This document shows, one piece after another, positions 33,370 through 42,898 of a stretch of 64,000 nt of DNA (its first letter is position 1; each line of letters starts with the position of its first letter). The notes beneath the pieces were generated by a model. That model ran no database searches. It was not told the DNA's origin and worked only from the letters and a program-made list of their open reading frames with translations. The stretch comes from Lachnospiraceae bacterium (GTDB lineage Bacteria > Bacillota > Clostridia > Lachnospirales > Lachnospiraceae): the NCBI GenBank assembly GCA_020860755.1, contig JAJBTQ010000003.1:1-64000 (forward strand). The letters are read 5' to 3'. Made by a program: the position numbers and the translations under genes.

Positions 33370-35022
33370 ATGACTATCGCTAGTATATTTGCATTGCTCG
33401 GGGGAATCGGGCTGTTTCTGTTCGGTATGACCATCATGTCGTCCGGTCTGAGAAATGCATTTGGTGCCAACCTTCAGACGATTCTGGAAACGGCCACAAA
33501 GAATAAGTTCATCGCCATTTTAGTCGGCTGTGGAATGACAATGTTGATCCAGAGCTCATCCGCCACAGATGTGATGGTGATCGGTTTTGTCAATTCCGGC
33601 ATGATGAAGCTGACACAGGCGATCGGCGTCATCATGGGTGCCAACATCGGTACTACGATCACGGCACAGATCACGGCATTCAACTTAAGCACTTACACCC
33701 CTCTGATCCTTTTCGGGGGCGCGGTGATGTATCTGTTCATCAAAAAGCGCTTCTGGAAGCATGTCGGCTCCATCATCATGGGATTCGGCATGCTGTTCGA
33801 AGGAATCTCCATCATGAAAACAGCCATCCTGCCTCTCTCCGAGACACCGGCGTTTTCCAGCTTTCTTCAGGCGCTTTCCAACCCGCTTCTCGCATTTTTG
33901 TTCGGTGTTGCCTTTACAGCCCTGCTGCAAAGTTCTTCTTCGTCTACGGTCATCTTCCAGACGTTTGCCATGCAGGGACTTTTAAGTTATAATATGGCTG
34001 TCTATCTGATCATCGGAGCAGCCATCGGCTCGGTCACACCGAATCTTCTGGCCAGCCTTACCGCCAACCGGAACGGCAAACGCTCTGCGATCTTAAACCT
34101 CCTGTTCAATGGAATACGAGCCGGCATTATCGTTGCCCTCATCAATATATTCCCGCGGATTCTTGTGTGGATCCAGGCATTGTCGCCGTATGATATCGGC
34201 CGTCAGATCGCGAACACGCACACGATCTTCGCGATCATCGCCGTGGTCATTGAGTTCTTCTTTACGAAGCAGATCATCGCGCTTACTTACAGGATTATTC
34301 CGAAGAAGCCCGAGGAGACGAAGGCCGAGGAGGACCGTTCCCTCGTCTATATGACTCGGACAGAGACGATACCGACGATCGTTGTGCTGCGGCAGGCCCA
34401 GCTTGAGATCACCCGCATGGGGCGGATCGCGGCGGACAACTTACAGGACGCACTCACGTGTTTCTTCAACTTCGACGAGGAGCTGGCGGAAGAAGTCCGC
34501 GAGCGGGAGGTAACCGTTAGCATTTTAAACGGCGCCATCACGGACCGGATGGTCGGACTGCGCCGGTTTGATATGTCAAAGGCGAATATGAGACGTATGT
34601 CCATGATGACCATAGCCACTACGGATATGGGACGTCTGTCCGACCATGCGAATAATATAGTTGGATACGCCGAACGCCTGGATAGTCAGAGGGTCTCCCT
34701 ATCAAAGGCAGCTGAGGCGGAGTTAAAAGAGATGGCAGATATCACGATGCAGGCGGTGCGCCTATCCCTGGAGATCTTTGCCACGGAAAACTACGACCAG
34801 CTGGAGCACTTAGAGGAGTTGGAATCCCGGGTTGATGACCTCCAAAAGCTTCTGATCGACAATCATGTGGACCGGCTGATGCGCTCCGCGTGCGATCCGG
34901 TCAGCGGTGTCGTCTTTTCCGACATCGTAACTGATATGGAGCGGTGTTCCGACCATGCGATCAACATTGCCTATGCAATGAAAGAGAGGCCGAATCAGGT
35001 GATTCACAACGCACAACCATAA
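33370..35022 (+). CDS. Na/Pi cotransporter family protein with PhoU domain
   Basis: A 550-residue protein of the NptA/SLC34-like family. Two inverted repeats carry QSSSAT (near 60) and QSSSSSTV (near 185); about eight to nine membrane helices extend to residue ~310. The C-terminal 200 residues form a PhoU-like helical domain. It likely imports phosphate with Na+, or exports it, under PhoU control. The Pho-box-like repeats upstream fit this. It is 38 bp from the glucokinase gene. Confidence 0.93.
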   Translation: MTIASIFALLGGIGLFLFGMTIMSSGLRNAFGANLQTILETATKNKFIAILVGCGMTMLIQSSSATDVMVIGFVNSGMMKLTQAIGVIMGANIGTTITAQITAFNLSTYTPLILFGGAVMYLFIKKRFWKHVGSIIMGFGMLFEGISIMKTAILPLSETPAFSSFLQALSNPLLAFLFGVAFTALLQSSSSSTVIFQTFAMQGLLSYNMAVYLIIGAAIGSVTPNLLASLTANRNGKRSAILNLLFNGIRAGIIVALINIFPRILVWIQALSPYDIGRQIANTHTIFAIIAVVIEFFFTKQIIALTYRIIPKKPEETKAEEDRSLVYMTRTETIPTIVVLRQAQLEITRMGRIAADNLQDALTCFFNFDEELAEEVREREVTVSILNGAITDRMVGLRRFDMSKANMRRMSMMTIATTDMGRLSDHANNIVGYAERLDSQRVSLSKAAEAELKEMADITMQAVRLSLEIFATENYDQLEHLEELESRVDDLQKLLIDNHVDRLMRSACDPVSGVVFSDIVTDMERCSDHAINIAYAMKERPNQVIHNAQP

Positions 35023-35060
35023 AATTTTGGCAAGGTTCAAATATCATATAGGAGCGAACA

Positions 35061-36020
35061 ATGGACAACTATGTATTTGGTGTCGATATCGGCGGAACCA
35101 CGGTAAAAATCGGATTATTTGGGACAGACGGAACACTCTGCGAAATCCGTGAGATCCCGACAAGAACGGAACATAACGGAGCGGAGATCCTGGGGGACAT
35201 CTCCGGGAGCATTCGGGACATGATCTCAGGGCAAGATCTGGCACAGGAGCAGATCCTTGGGATTGGAATGGGAGTGCCGGGCCCCGTGGACAGAGAAGGA
35301 ACTGTAAACAAATGCGTCAACCTCGGTTGGGGCGTTTTTAACGTGGAACAGGAAATGCAGGAGCTCCTCGGATTTAAGACGAAGGCATCCAATGACGCCA
35401 ATGCGGCCGCCCTCGGAGAGATGTGGATGGGCGGAGGGAAAGGATATCGGGATATTGTCATGATTACGCTCGGGACCGGTATCGGCGGCGGTGTTATCAT
35501 AGACGGTAAGATCGTTCCCGGTTTCAACGGCGCTGCGGGTGAGATCGGACACTTTACGGTCAACGAGGATGAGCCTGAAGCCTGCGCGTGCGGGAAACAC
35601 GGCTGCCTCGAACAGTATGCCTCCGCCAATGGCGTGGTCAGAATGGCGAAGAAATTCTTAAAGGAACACGATGACGAGACGATCCTGCGGGGAAACATGA
35701 TCGATGAGATCACATCCAAAGAGGTGTTTGATGCCGCGAAGGAGGGGGATCCGGTGGCTTTACAGCTGGTGGAAAATTTCGGAAAGATGCTGGGAAAAGC
35801 GCTGGCACATACTGCATGCGTGATCAATCCTCAGGTTTTTGTGATCGGCGGCGGAGTGTCAAAAGCCGGAGACATTGTCCTTGATGTCATCCGGAAATAC
35901 TTTGTTCAGTACGCGTTTCATGCGTCGCGGGGGACTCTTTTTAAGCTGGCAGTCCTCGGAAACAAAGCCGGAATGTTCGGTGGTGCGCGTATGATCCTGG
36001 ATGAAACGGAAAATGTCTAA
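35061..36020 (+). CDS. glcK: ROK family glucokinase
   Basis: A 319-residue ROK-fold kinase phosphorylating glucose. N-terminal DIGGTTVKIGLF binds ATP; the ROK zinc motif CACGKHGCLEQYAS is complete and the catalytic Asp region lies in ASNDANAAALGE. The start has AGGAG. It is probably co-transcribed with the Na/Pi cotransporter; no regulatory helix-turn-helix is fused, so it is an enzyme and not a ROK repressor. Confidence 0.93.
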   Translation: MDNYVFGVDIGGTTVKIGLFGTDGTLCEIREIPTRTEHNGAEILGDISGSIRDMISGQDLAQEQILGIGMGVPGPVDREGTVNKCVNLGWGVFNVEQEMQELLGFKTKASNDANAAALGEMWMGGGKGYRDIVMITLGTGIGGGVIIDGKIVPGFNGAAGEIGHFTVNEDEPEACACGKHGCLEQYASANGVVRMAKKFLKEHDDETILRGNMIDEITSKEVFDAAKEGDPVALQLVENFGKMLGKALAHTACVINPQVFVIGGGVSKAGDIVLDVIRKYFVQYAFHASRGTLFKLAVLGNKAGMFGGARMILDETENV

Positions 36021-36059
36021 AAAAATCTGTTTTTTTATCAATAACTGGGCTTTGTCCCA

Positions 36060-36088
36060 TTGAAAAACGGCAGGGAAAGTGCTAAAAT
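36060..36088 (+). promoter_or_regulatory. Promoter of thl
   Basis: TTGAAA (36060-36065) and TAAAAT (36083-36088) are separated by 17 bp with a TGC extension. In the leader, an AAGGAGGAT (36112-36120) has no start codon at a usable distance, while AAAGGAGAG at 36142-36150 serves ATG 36157. Confidence 0.75.
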
Positions 36089-36156
36089 AATTTTTGCGTG
36101 GGGTTATTCATAAGGAGGATTACCGCAAATATTAATAAGTCAAAGGAGAGAGAAAA

Positions 36157-37344
36157 ATGGCAAAAAAAGTTGTTATTGCAGGCGCATGCCGTACGGCAAT
36201 CGGCAAGATGGGCGGACAGTTTGGCAATACACCGGCTGTTGAGTTAGGCTCCATCGTTATCAAAGAGGCACTCAATCGTGCAGGGGTTCAGCCTGATCAG
36301 GTTGACGAAGTTATGATGGGTTGTGTTATTCAGGCTTCCCTGGGACAGAACGTTGCACGTCAGGCATCCATCAAGGCCGGCGTTCCCAATGAAGTTCCGG
36401 CGTTCACACTGAACGTTGTCTGCGGTTCCGGTTTAAAGTGTGTCAATGAGGCCGCGAATATGATCGTGGCAGGACAGGCAGATGTTGTTGTGGCAGGCGG
36501 CATGGAGAACATGTCCATGGCACCGTATGCACTGACTAAAGCTCGTTACGGCTACCGCATGAACAATGCGACCATGGTTGACTGCATGGTGAATGACGCA
36601 TTGACAGATGCATTTAATAAGTATCATATGATGATTACTGCTGAGAACATCTGTGATCAGTGGGGACTGACCCGCGAAGAGCTCGACGAGTTCTCGGCGG
36701 CTTCCCAGCAGAAGGCCTGCGCGGCGCAGGAGAGCGGCGCATTTGACGCTGAGATCGTTCCGGTACCTGTCAAGGTCAAGAAAGAGACTGTGATGGCCGA
36801 CAAGGATGAGGGCCCGCGTCCGGGAACAACTGCTGAATCTCTCAGCAAATTAAAATGCTGCTCCGGCAAAGAGGGCGGCTTAGTTACAGCAGGCAACGCC
36901 TCCGGCATCAACGACGGCGCTGCGGCAGTAGTCGTGATGAGTGCAGAGAAGGCTGAGGAGCTCGGTGTAAAGCCGATGGCTACCTGGATCGCCGGTGCAC
37001 TTGGCGGCTGCGCTCCGGAGATTATGGGCATCGGCCCGGTTCCGGCTACAAAGAAGGCATTAAAGATCGCAGGACTTGAGATGGGAGACATCGACCTCAT
37101 CGAGGCAAACGAGGCATTTGCAGCTCAGTCCGTGGCAGTTCAGAAAGAGCTCGGATTCTCCTCTGACATCTTAAACGTCAACGGCGGCGCGATCGCACTC
37201 GGACATCCGGTCGGCGCATCCGGCTGCCGGATCCTTGTTACACTGCTCCATGCGATGCAGACAAGAGACGTCACGTACGGACTTGCCACGCTTTGCATCG
37301 GCGGCGGCATGGGCTGTGCTACGATCGTAAAGAAAGAAGCTTAA
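36157..37344 (+). CDS. thl: Acetyl-CoA C-acetyltransferase (thiolase)
   Basis: A 395-residue thiolase that condenses two acetyl-CoA to acetoacetyl-CoA, the first step of butyrate formation. The nucleophile Cys is in [10 protein letters not shown], the His in [14 protein letters not shown] and the second Cys in LCIGGGMG. Codon use here (GTT, GCA, TCC) is more biased than in neighbours, as expected for a highly expressed gene. A terminator separates it from hbd. Confidence 0.97.
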   Translation: MAKKVVIAGACRTAIGKMGGQFGNTPAVELGSIVIKEALNRAGVQPDQVDEVMMGCVIQASLGQNVARQASIKAGVPNEVPAFTLNVVCGSGLKCVNEAANMIVAGQADVVVAGGMENMSMAPYALTKARYGYRMNNATMVDCMVNDALTDAFNKYHMMITAENICDQWGLTREELDEFSAASQQKACAAQESGAFDAEIVPVPVKVKKETVMADKDEGPRPGTTAESLSKLKCCSGKEGGLVTAGNASGINDGAAAVVVMSAEKAEELGVKPMATWIAGALGGCAPEIMGIGPVPATKKALKIAGLEMGDIDLIEANEAFAAQSVAVQKELGFSSDILNVNGGAIALGHPVGASGCRILVTLLHAMQTRDVTYGLATLCIGGGMGCATIVKKEA

Positions 37345-37362
37345 TACATTTTTGGGAAAAAA

Positions 37363-37384
37363 CTCCGCTTGGCGGAGCTTTTTT
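37363..37384 (+). terminator. Terminator after thl
   Basis: CTCCGC (37363-37368) pairs with GCGGAG (37372-37377) around TTG, with flanking A and T runs; six T follow. Confidence 0.85.
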
Positions 37385-37402
37385 CCAGATTTTCCTAGTT
37401 AA

Positions 37403-37433
37403 ATTTATAACAATGTTTTTAGACGTTATAAAT
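37403..37433 (+). promoter_or_regulatory. Long inverted repeat upstream of hbd
   Basis: ATTTATAAC (37403-37411) and GTTATAAAT (37425-37433) form a perfect 9-bp inverted repeat with a 13-bp spacer. A -10-like TATAAA lies in the right arm. It is a candidate operator for hbd-bcd-etfBA. It does not match the Rex consensus. Confidence 0.5.
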
Positions 37434-37464
37434 AAGTAAATGCATAAATTAAGGACGAATTAAC

Positions 37465-38304
37465 ATGAAAGTAGGAATTATCGGTGCAGGCACAATGGGA
37501 TCCGGTATCGCACAAACATTTGCCCAGACAGACGGGTATGAAGTCTATCTTTGTGATATTGATGATGACCTCGCGGCAACTGGTAAGGCAAAGATTGAAA
37601 AGAGTTTAATGAGCCGCGTTTCAAAGGGCAAGATGGAGCAGGCGGAAGCGGATGCGATCCTTGCAAAGATCACGACCGGCACAAAGGACATCTGTAACGA
37701 TGCGGATCTGATCATAGAGGCCGCTCTGGAAGTGATGGAGTTAAAAAAGGCGCTGTTTCTGGAAATGCAGGACATTGTCCCGCCGACCTGTCTCTTTGCG
37801 ACAAACACATCCTCGCTGTCCGTCACAGAGATCGGCGCCGGCTTAGACCGTCCGATCATCGGGATGCACTTTTTCAACCCTGCACCGGTCATGAAGCTGA
37901 TCGAGATCATTCGGGGCGAGAATACGCCGGATGAGTTAAAGGACAAGATCGATGAGATCTCTAAGTCCATTGGCAAGACTCCTGTCGATACCAATGAGTC
38001 TCCGGGCTTTGTGGTCAACCGCATCCTGGTACCGATGATCAACGAGGGTATTTGTGTGTATGAGACCGGCGTCGCGAGCGTGGAAGATATCGACATTGCA
38101 ATGAGACTCGGAGCCAATCATCCGATGGGGCCGCTTCAGCTCGGGGATTATATCGGACTGGATATCTGTCTCGCAGTCATGGAAGTGATCCATGCGGAAA
38201 CAGGAGATTCGAAGTATCGTCCGTCCCCGCTGCTGCGCAAGATGGTCCGTGCGGGCAAGCTTGGCGTCAAGACAGGCATCGGTTTCTATGACTACCGCAA
38301 GTAA
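37465..38304 (+). CDS. hbd: 3-hydroxybutyryl-CoA dehydrogenase
   Basis: A 279-residue NAD(P)-dependent enzyme reducing acetoacetyl-CoA to 3-hydroxybutyryl-CoA. It has the Rossmann motif GAGTMGSG at the N-terminus, catalytic HFFNPAPVMKL and the C-terminal helical domain with SPGFVVNR. It starts the hbd-bcd-etfB-etfA operon. Crotonase, which usually sits beside it, is absent from the window. Confidence 0.97.
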   Translation: MKVGIIGAGTMGSGIAQTFAQTDGYEVYLCDIDDDLAATGKAKIEKSLMSRVSKGKMEQAEADAILAKITTGTKDICNDADLIIEAALEVMELKKALFLEMQDIVPPTCLFATNTSSLSVTEIGAGLDRPIIGMHFFNPAPVMKLIEIIRGENTPDELKDKIDEISKSIGKTPVDTNESPGFVVNRILVPMINEGICVYETGVASVEDIDIAMRLGANHPMGPLQLGDYIGLDICLAVMEVIHAETGDSKYRPSPLLRKMVRAGKLGVKTGIGFYDYRK

Positions 38305-38330
38305 GGCAATATAAGTTTGGAGGAAATAGC

Positions 38331-39482
38331 ATGGATTTCACATTAGACAAAAAACATGAAATGGCGAGAAGCCTTTTCCGGGAATTCGCGGAAAACGAAG
38401 TACAGCCTCTCGCTCAGGAGATCGATGAGGAGGAAAGATTTCCGCGGGAGACCGTCGAGAAGATGGCTAAATACGGCTTCCTTGGCATTCCGGTCGCAAA
38501 AGAGTATGAGGGACAGGGCTGTGATATCCTGACCTATGCGATCTGCATCGAGGAGCTTGCCAAAAAATGCGCCACAACGTCAGTGATCGTATCCGGCCAC
38601 ACTTCCCTTTGCATCGACCCGATCCTGACCTACGGCACACAGGAGCAGATCGACAAATATATTCCGGATCTGGCATCGGGCAGAAAGCTCGGCGCATTTG
38701 GACTGACGGAGCCCGGCGCAGGCACTGACGCGCAGGGGCAGCAGACGAAGGCGGTCTTAGACGGCGATGAGTGGGTCTTAAACGGATCCAAGTGCTTTAT
38801 CACAAACGGCAAAGAGGCCGATGTCTACATCATCATCGCCGTTACCGGCAAGGTTGAGAAGCGCGGCCGCGTTCAGAAAGAGATCTCCGCGTTTATCGTG
38901 GAAGACGGTACACCCGGATTCACGTTCGGGCATAAAGAGAACAAGATGGGTATCCGCGGTTCTTCGACTTACGAGCTGATCTTCACGGACTGCCGCATCC
39001 CGAAGGATGCCATGCTCGGAAAACAGGGCAAGGGCTTTGGTATTGCAATGCATACCTTAGACGGCGGCCGGATCGGGATCGCCGCGCAGGCGCTCGGCAT
39101 CGCGGAGGGAGCTCTTGAGCTGACCGTTGCCTATGTAAAAGAGAGAAAACAGTTTGGCCGGAGCCTTGCCCAGTTCCAGAACACGCAGTTTGTGCTGGCC
39201 GATCTCGCTACAAAAGTGCAGGCTGCACAGTATATGGTATACCGCGCAGCGGTCGCGAAGGACACACAGAAGAACTACGGCGTCGAGGCTGCCATGGCCA
39301 AGCTGATGGCAGCGGAGGTCGCCATGGAAGTGACAGAAAAGTGTGTACAGCTGCACGGCGGCTATGGTTATATCAGAGAGTATGAAGTGGAGCGCATGAT
39401 GCGTGACGCCAAGATCACAGAGATCTATGAGGGTACCAGCGAAGTACAGCGCATGGTCATCTCTGCGGATCTGTTGAGTTAG
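38331..39482 (+). CDS. bcd: Butyryl-CoA dehydrogenase
   Basis: A 383-residue FAD acyl-CoA dehydrogenase reducing crotonyl-CoA to butyryl-CoA. The catalytic Glu is in ITEIYEGTSEVQR, and FGLTEPGAGTDA and LHGGYGY are conserved. With EtfBA it probably bifurcates electrons from NADH to crotonyl-CoA and ferredoxin. It lies between hbd and etfB with short gaps. Confidence 0.97.
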   Translation: MDFTLDKKHEMARSLFREFAENEVQPLAQEIDEEERFPRETVEKMAKYGFLGIPVAKEYEGQGCDILTYAICIEELAKKCATTSVIVSGHTSLCIDPILTYGTQEQIDKYIPDLASGRKLGAFGLTEPGAGTDAQGQQTKAVLDGDEWVLNGSKCFITNGKEADVYIIIAVTGKVEKRGRVQKEISAFIVEDGTPGFTFGHKENKMGIRGSSTYELIFTDCRIPKDAMLGKQGKGFGIAMHTLDGGRIGIAAQALGIAEGALELTVAYVKERKQFGRSLAQFQNTQFVLADLATKVQAAQYMVYRAAVAKDTQKNYGVEAAMAKLMAAEVAMEVTEKCVQLHGGYGYIREYEVERMMRDAKITEIYEGTSEVQRMVISADLLS

Positions 39483-39495
39483 GAGGGATGGATTC

Positions 39496-40284
39496 ATGAA
39501 AATAGTTGTTTGCATTAAACAGGTACCCGATACAGCGGGCGGCGTTCAGTTCAACCCGGACGGCACTTTAAACCGTGCGGCGATGCTTGCCATCATGAAC
39601 CCGGACGACAAAGCCGGCGTTGAGGCGGCTCTCAGGTTAAAAGATCAGTACGGCGCTGAAGTGACGATCCTTACCATGGGTCTGCCGAAGGCAACCGATG
39701 TACTCTATGAGGCATTGGCTATGGGCGCGGATAAAGCGATCCTCTTAACGGACCGCGCACTCGGAGGATCCGACACATGGGCGACCTCTTCCGCAGTTGC
39801 CGCGGCGGTTCGCGAGCTGGATTATGATCTGGTCATCACCGGGCGTCAGGCGATCGACGGTGATACCGCGCAGGTCGGACCGCAGATCTCCGAGCATCTG
39901 GATATCCCGGTCATCTCCTATGCGCAGAATATTGAGATCGACGGCGACAGCGTGGTCGTACAGCGCCAGTTCGACGATCGGTATCATATGCTGAAAGTAA
40001 AGATGCCCTGTCTGATCACCTGTCTGTCTGAGCTTAACGAGCCCCGGTATATGACACCGGGCGGCATCTTTGATGCGGTGGATTCCGAGATCACCGTGTG
40101 GAGCAAGGATGATGTGCCGACGCTGGATGATTCCAACATCGGTCTTTCCGGTTCCCCGACCAAGATCGCGAAGGCATCCGATAAGGTGCGAAAAGGAGCC
40201 GGAGAGAAGATCGACTTAGACATCGAGGAGGCGGTTCCCTATCTGATCGAAAAGATGACTGAGAAACACGTCTGCGGACTGTAA
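39496..40284 (+). CDS. etfB: Electron transfer flavoprotein, beta subunit
   Basis: A 262-residue EtfB. N-terminal KIVVCIKQVPDT and the DGDTAQVGPQ loop are typical of bifurcating clostridial EtfB, which binds the NADH-oxidising FAD with EtfA. The RBS is AGGAGGG. It follows bcd by 13 bp and precedes etfA by 17 bp. Confidence 0.96.
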   Translation: MKIVVCIKQVPDTAGGVQFNPDGTLNRAAMLAIMNPDDKAGVEAALRLKDQYGAEVTILTMGLPKATDVLYEALAMGADKAILLTDRALGGSDTWATSSAVAAAVRELDYDLVITGRQAIDGDTAQVGPQISEHLDIPVISYAQNIEIDGDSVVVQRQFDDRYHMLKVKMPCLITCLSELNEPRYMTPGGIFDAVDSEITVWSKDDVPTLDDSNIGLSGSPTKIAKASDKVRKGAGEKIDLDIEEAVPYLIEKMTEKHVCGL

Positions 40285-40301
40285 GAGAAAGGAGAGAGAC
40301 T

Positions 40302-41363
40302 ATGGCAGCAATGGAACAATCCTTAATTGAGCAGTACAAAGATGTGTATGTATTCGCTCAACAGGTAGATAATGAGATAAGTCAGATCGCGTTCGAACTG
40401 CTCGGCAAGGCGAAAGACCTCGCGGATGATCTGGGTGAGCAGGTCGTGGCTGTTCTGATCGGACATAACGTAAAGGGACTGGCAGATCAGCTTGCGGTAT
40501 ATGGTGCGGATAAGGTCATCGTCGTGGACGACCCGGAGCTGGAAGTATACCGCACGGAGCCGTATACGCATGCGCTGGCTTCGGTCATCAATGAGTTTAA
40601 GCCCGAGATCATGCTGGTCGGCGCGACCGCTATCGGCCGTGACTTAGGCCCCCGTGTTTCAGCCCGTGTGGGCACCGGCCTGACCGCGGACTGCACAAAG
40701 CTCGACATCGGCGATTTTCCGCTCGAGCCCATACCTGGACAGGAGCAAAAGCACAAACAGCTTCTCATGACCCGTCCGGCGTTCGGCGGCAACACGATCG
40801 CGACGATCGCATGCCCGGACAACCGTCCTCAAATGTCGACGGTTCGCCCCGGCGTCATGGAGAAGAATGAGCCGAAGCCCGACGCGAAAGCGGAAGTGAT
40901 CGAGTTCAATCCCGGGTTTACCCCGAATAAAAATTATGTCGAGATCCTCGATATCGTCCGAAACGTGGCAAACGTCGTGGATATTCAGGATGCAAAGGTC
41001 CTTGTATCCGGCGGCCGAGGCGTCGGTTCCCCGGAAAACTTTAAGATCCTCGAAGATCTGGCTGAGGTGGTAGGAGGCACCGTATCCTGCTCCCGTGCAG
41101 TGGTTGACTCCGGCTGGAAGCCGAAAGATATGCAGGTGGGACAGACCGGAAAGACGGTGCGTCCGGATGTATATTTTGCGATCGGCATCTCCGGCGCGAT
41201 CCAGCATGTAGCCGGAATGGAGGAGAGCGACCTCATCATTGCGATCAACAAGGACGAGGATGCTCCCATCTTCGATGTGGCCGATTTTGGCATCGTCGGC
41301 GACTTAAACAAGGTTGTCCCGATGCTCACCGAGCAGATAAAAGCGGCTATCGCAGCAAAATAA
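40302..41363 (+). CDS. etfA: Electron transfer flavoprotein, alpha subunit
   Basis: A 353-residue EtfA. The C-terminal FAD domain has SGGRGVGSPENF, VGQTGKTVRPDVYFAIGISGAIQHVAGM and INKDEDAPIF. It pairs with EtfB to carry electrons for Bcd. The operon ends at a strong hairpin right after it. Confidence 0.96.
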   Translation: MAAMEQSLIEQYKDVYVFAQQVDNEISQIAFELLGKAKDLADDLGEQVVAVLIGHNVKGLADQLAVYGADKVIVVDDPELEVYRTEPYTHALASVINEFKPEIMLVGATAIGRDLGPRVSARVGTGLTADCTKLDIGDFPLEPIPGQEQKHKQLLMTRPAFGGNTIATIACPDNRPQMSTVRPGVMEKNEPKPDAKAEVIEFNPGFTPNKNYVEILDIVRNVANVVDIQDAKVLVSGGRGVGSPENFKILEDLAEVVGGTVSCSRAVVDSGWKPKDMQVGQTGKTVRPDVYFAIGISGAIQHVAGMEESDLIIAINKDEDAPIFDVADFGIVGDLNKVVPMLTEQIKAAIAAK

Positions 41364-41391
41364 AAAGCCGGTTTTTAAGCGAGTTTACAGA

Positions 41392-41423
41392 GGGCTCAGC
41401 GGCATGCCGCCGGGCCCTTTTTT
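41392..41423 (+). terminator. Terminator of the hbd-bcd-etfBA operon
   Basis: GGGCTC (41392-41397) pairs with GGGCCC (41412-41417), with an inner GCGGC/GCCGC stem, followed by six T. Confidence 0.88.
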
Positions 41424-41462
41424 ATGTGTATGCCCGTCACAAAAAATTAATACGTTATCTGC

Positions 41463-41522
41463 AACCAGATGTGATATACTGGTTAGCAAGAGATAAAATC
41501 AGAAAACAGATGCCTGCATCTG
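41463..41522 (+). promoter_or_regulatory. Promoter and leader hairpin of the DUF815 gene
   Basis: The extended -10 TGA-TATACT (41472-41480) sits inside the inverted repeat AACCAG-N10-CTGGTT (41463-41484). The leader holds CAGATGC-CT-GCATCTG (41507-41522), the same arms as the hairpin in the arsR leader (6969-6984). Confidence 0.55.
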
Positions 41523-41554
41523 CTTATATTTTGGAATTTTAGAAGGAGCAAATC

Positions 41555-42898
41555 ATGTATCAGGAGATCGCAAAATTAATCTTATACGGGGATATTGGGG
41601 AGGACTGCCTGCTGTATCAGTTTGGCGAGATCTTCCAAGCCCTTGAAGAGGGAAGCGAGAGCAGAGCACAGTTGACACGGCGTGTTTACACCCAGATAAA
41701 GCATCTGCTGACTTTGGCCACGGATTTCGGCTTTGACCGCAACCTCTGGCACAATTACCTCGCCTATTTTCTGATCACCAGTGAGAATCCGTTTTCCATT
41801 ACCTGTGAGAAAGTCGGCGCGAACGACGGCAGTGTCAACCACTTTGCGTTAAACGACTTTAAGGCGATGAAGGCACTCTTTGACTTTGATTTTTCCGGGA
41901 TAGAGGGGGCACTCGGCATCGACTGCTTTACGCAGATCTCAAACTATCATGCGATCGATAAGAAGGAGTTCACTTACAATAAGAATGTCAGCGAAAAAGT
42001 ACAGGAGCTGAGCGCCCATTTGGAAGAGGCCGCAGACGAGAAAGAGTTTTTTGATGCCGTGACCGGGTTCTATCGGGACTACGGAGTCGGCATGTTCGGT
42101 TTGAATAAGGCGTTTCGAATCGCGGGCGGCGGTGTAGAGGGCCTTACGTTTCTCCCGATCAACAATATGGACAAAGTCATGCTCGACGACCTCATTGGCT
42201 ACGAGATCCAAAAGAAGAAGCTGGTGGACAACACAAAGGCATTTGTGGAAGGGCGCAAGGCGAACAATGTCCTGCTCTTCGGAGATGCCGGAACCGGAAA
42301 GTCTACCAGTGTCAAGGCTGTCGTCAACGAGTTCTATGGGGAAGGCCTCCGCATGATCGAGATCTACAAGCACCAATTCCAGGATCTCTCCAACGTGATT
42401 GCGCGAATCAAAAACCGCAACTATAAATTTATCATCTTTATGGATGATCTCTCCTTTGAGGAGTTTGAGGTTGAATACAAGTTTTTGAAGGCAGTCATTG
42501 AGGGCGGCGTGGAGACGAAGCCGGACAATGTCTTAATCTACGCGACTTCCAACCGGCGCCACCTCATCAAGGAGACATGGAACGACCGGAACGACATGGA
42601 GTACGAGGGCGGGCTGCACCGCTCGGATACAATGCAGGAGAAGCTGTCGCTCGTCAGCCGGTTCGGCGTTACGATCAATTTTGCGAAGCCGACTCAGCAG
42701 GAGTATTTCGAGATCGTGATCTCCCTTGCACGCAGGGCAGGGCTCACTCTTTCAGACGAGGAGCTCATGGCCGGTGCCAACGCATGGGAGCTGGCGCACG
42801 GAGGGATCTCCGGGCGGACCGCACAGCAGTATATCTATTTCCTGCAGGGGCAGGAAGACTCAAAAATCGGGGAGGCGACAAAAATAGATGAAACTTGA
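41555..42898 (+). CDS. DUF815 family AAA+ ATPase
   Basis: A 447-residue protein with an N-terminal helical domain and a C-terminal AAA+ ATPase. Walker A is GDAGTGKST (near 245), Walker B IIFMDDLSFEE and the sensor region TSNRRHLIKE; these are typical of DUF815, a family near DnaA/IstB-like ATPases with no firm function. Its last 11 bp overlap the beta-CASP nuclease gene, so an RNA- or nucleic-acid-related role is plausible. Confidence 0.88.
   Translation: MYQEIAKLILYGDIGEDCLLYQFGEIFQALEEGSESRAQLTRRVYTQIKHLLTLATDFGFDRNLWHNYLAYFLITSENPFSITCEKVGANDGSVNHFALNDFKAMKALFDFDFSGIEGALGIDCFTQISNYHAIDKKEFTYNKNVSEKVQELSAHLEEAADEKEFFDAVTGFYRDYGVGMFGLNKAFRIAGGGVEGLTFLPINNMDKVMLDDLIGYEIQKKKLVDNTKAFVEGRKANNVLLFGDAGTGKSTSVKAVVNEFYGEGLRMIEIYKHQFQDLSNVIARIKNRNYKFIIFMDDLSFEEFEVEYKFLKAVIEGGVETKPDNVLIYATSNRRHLIKETWNDRNDMEYEGGLHRSDTMQEKLSLVSRFGVTINFAKPTQQEYFEIVISLARRAGLTLSDEELMAGANAWELAHGGISGRTAQQYIYFLQGQEDSKIGEATKIDET

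Noticed and set aside
36021..36156. Rex binding site upstream of thl
   Set aside because: Searched for TTGTTAA-type inverted repeats because Rex controls butyrate genes in clostridia; none is present here or before hbd.
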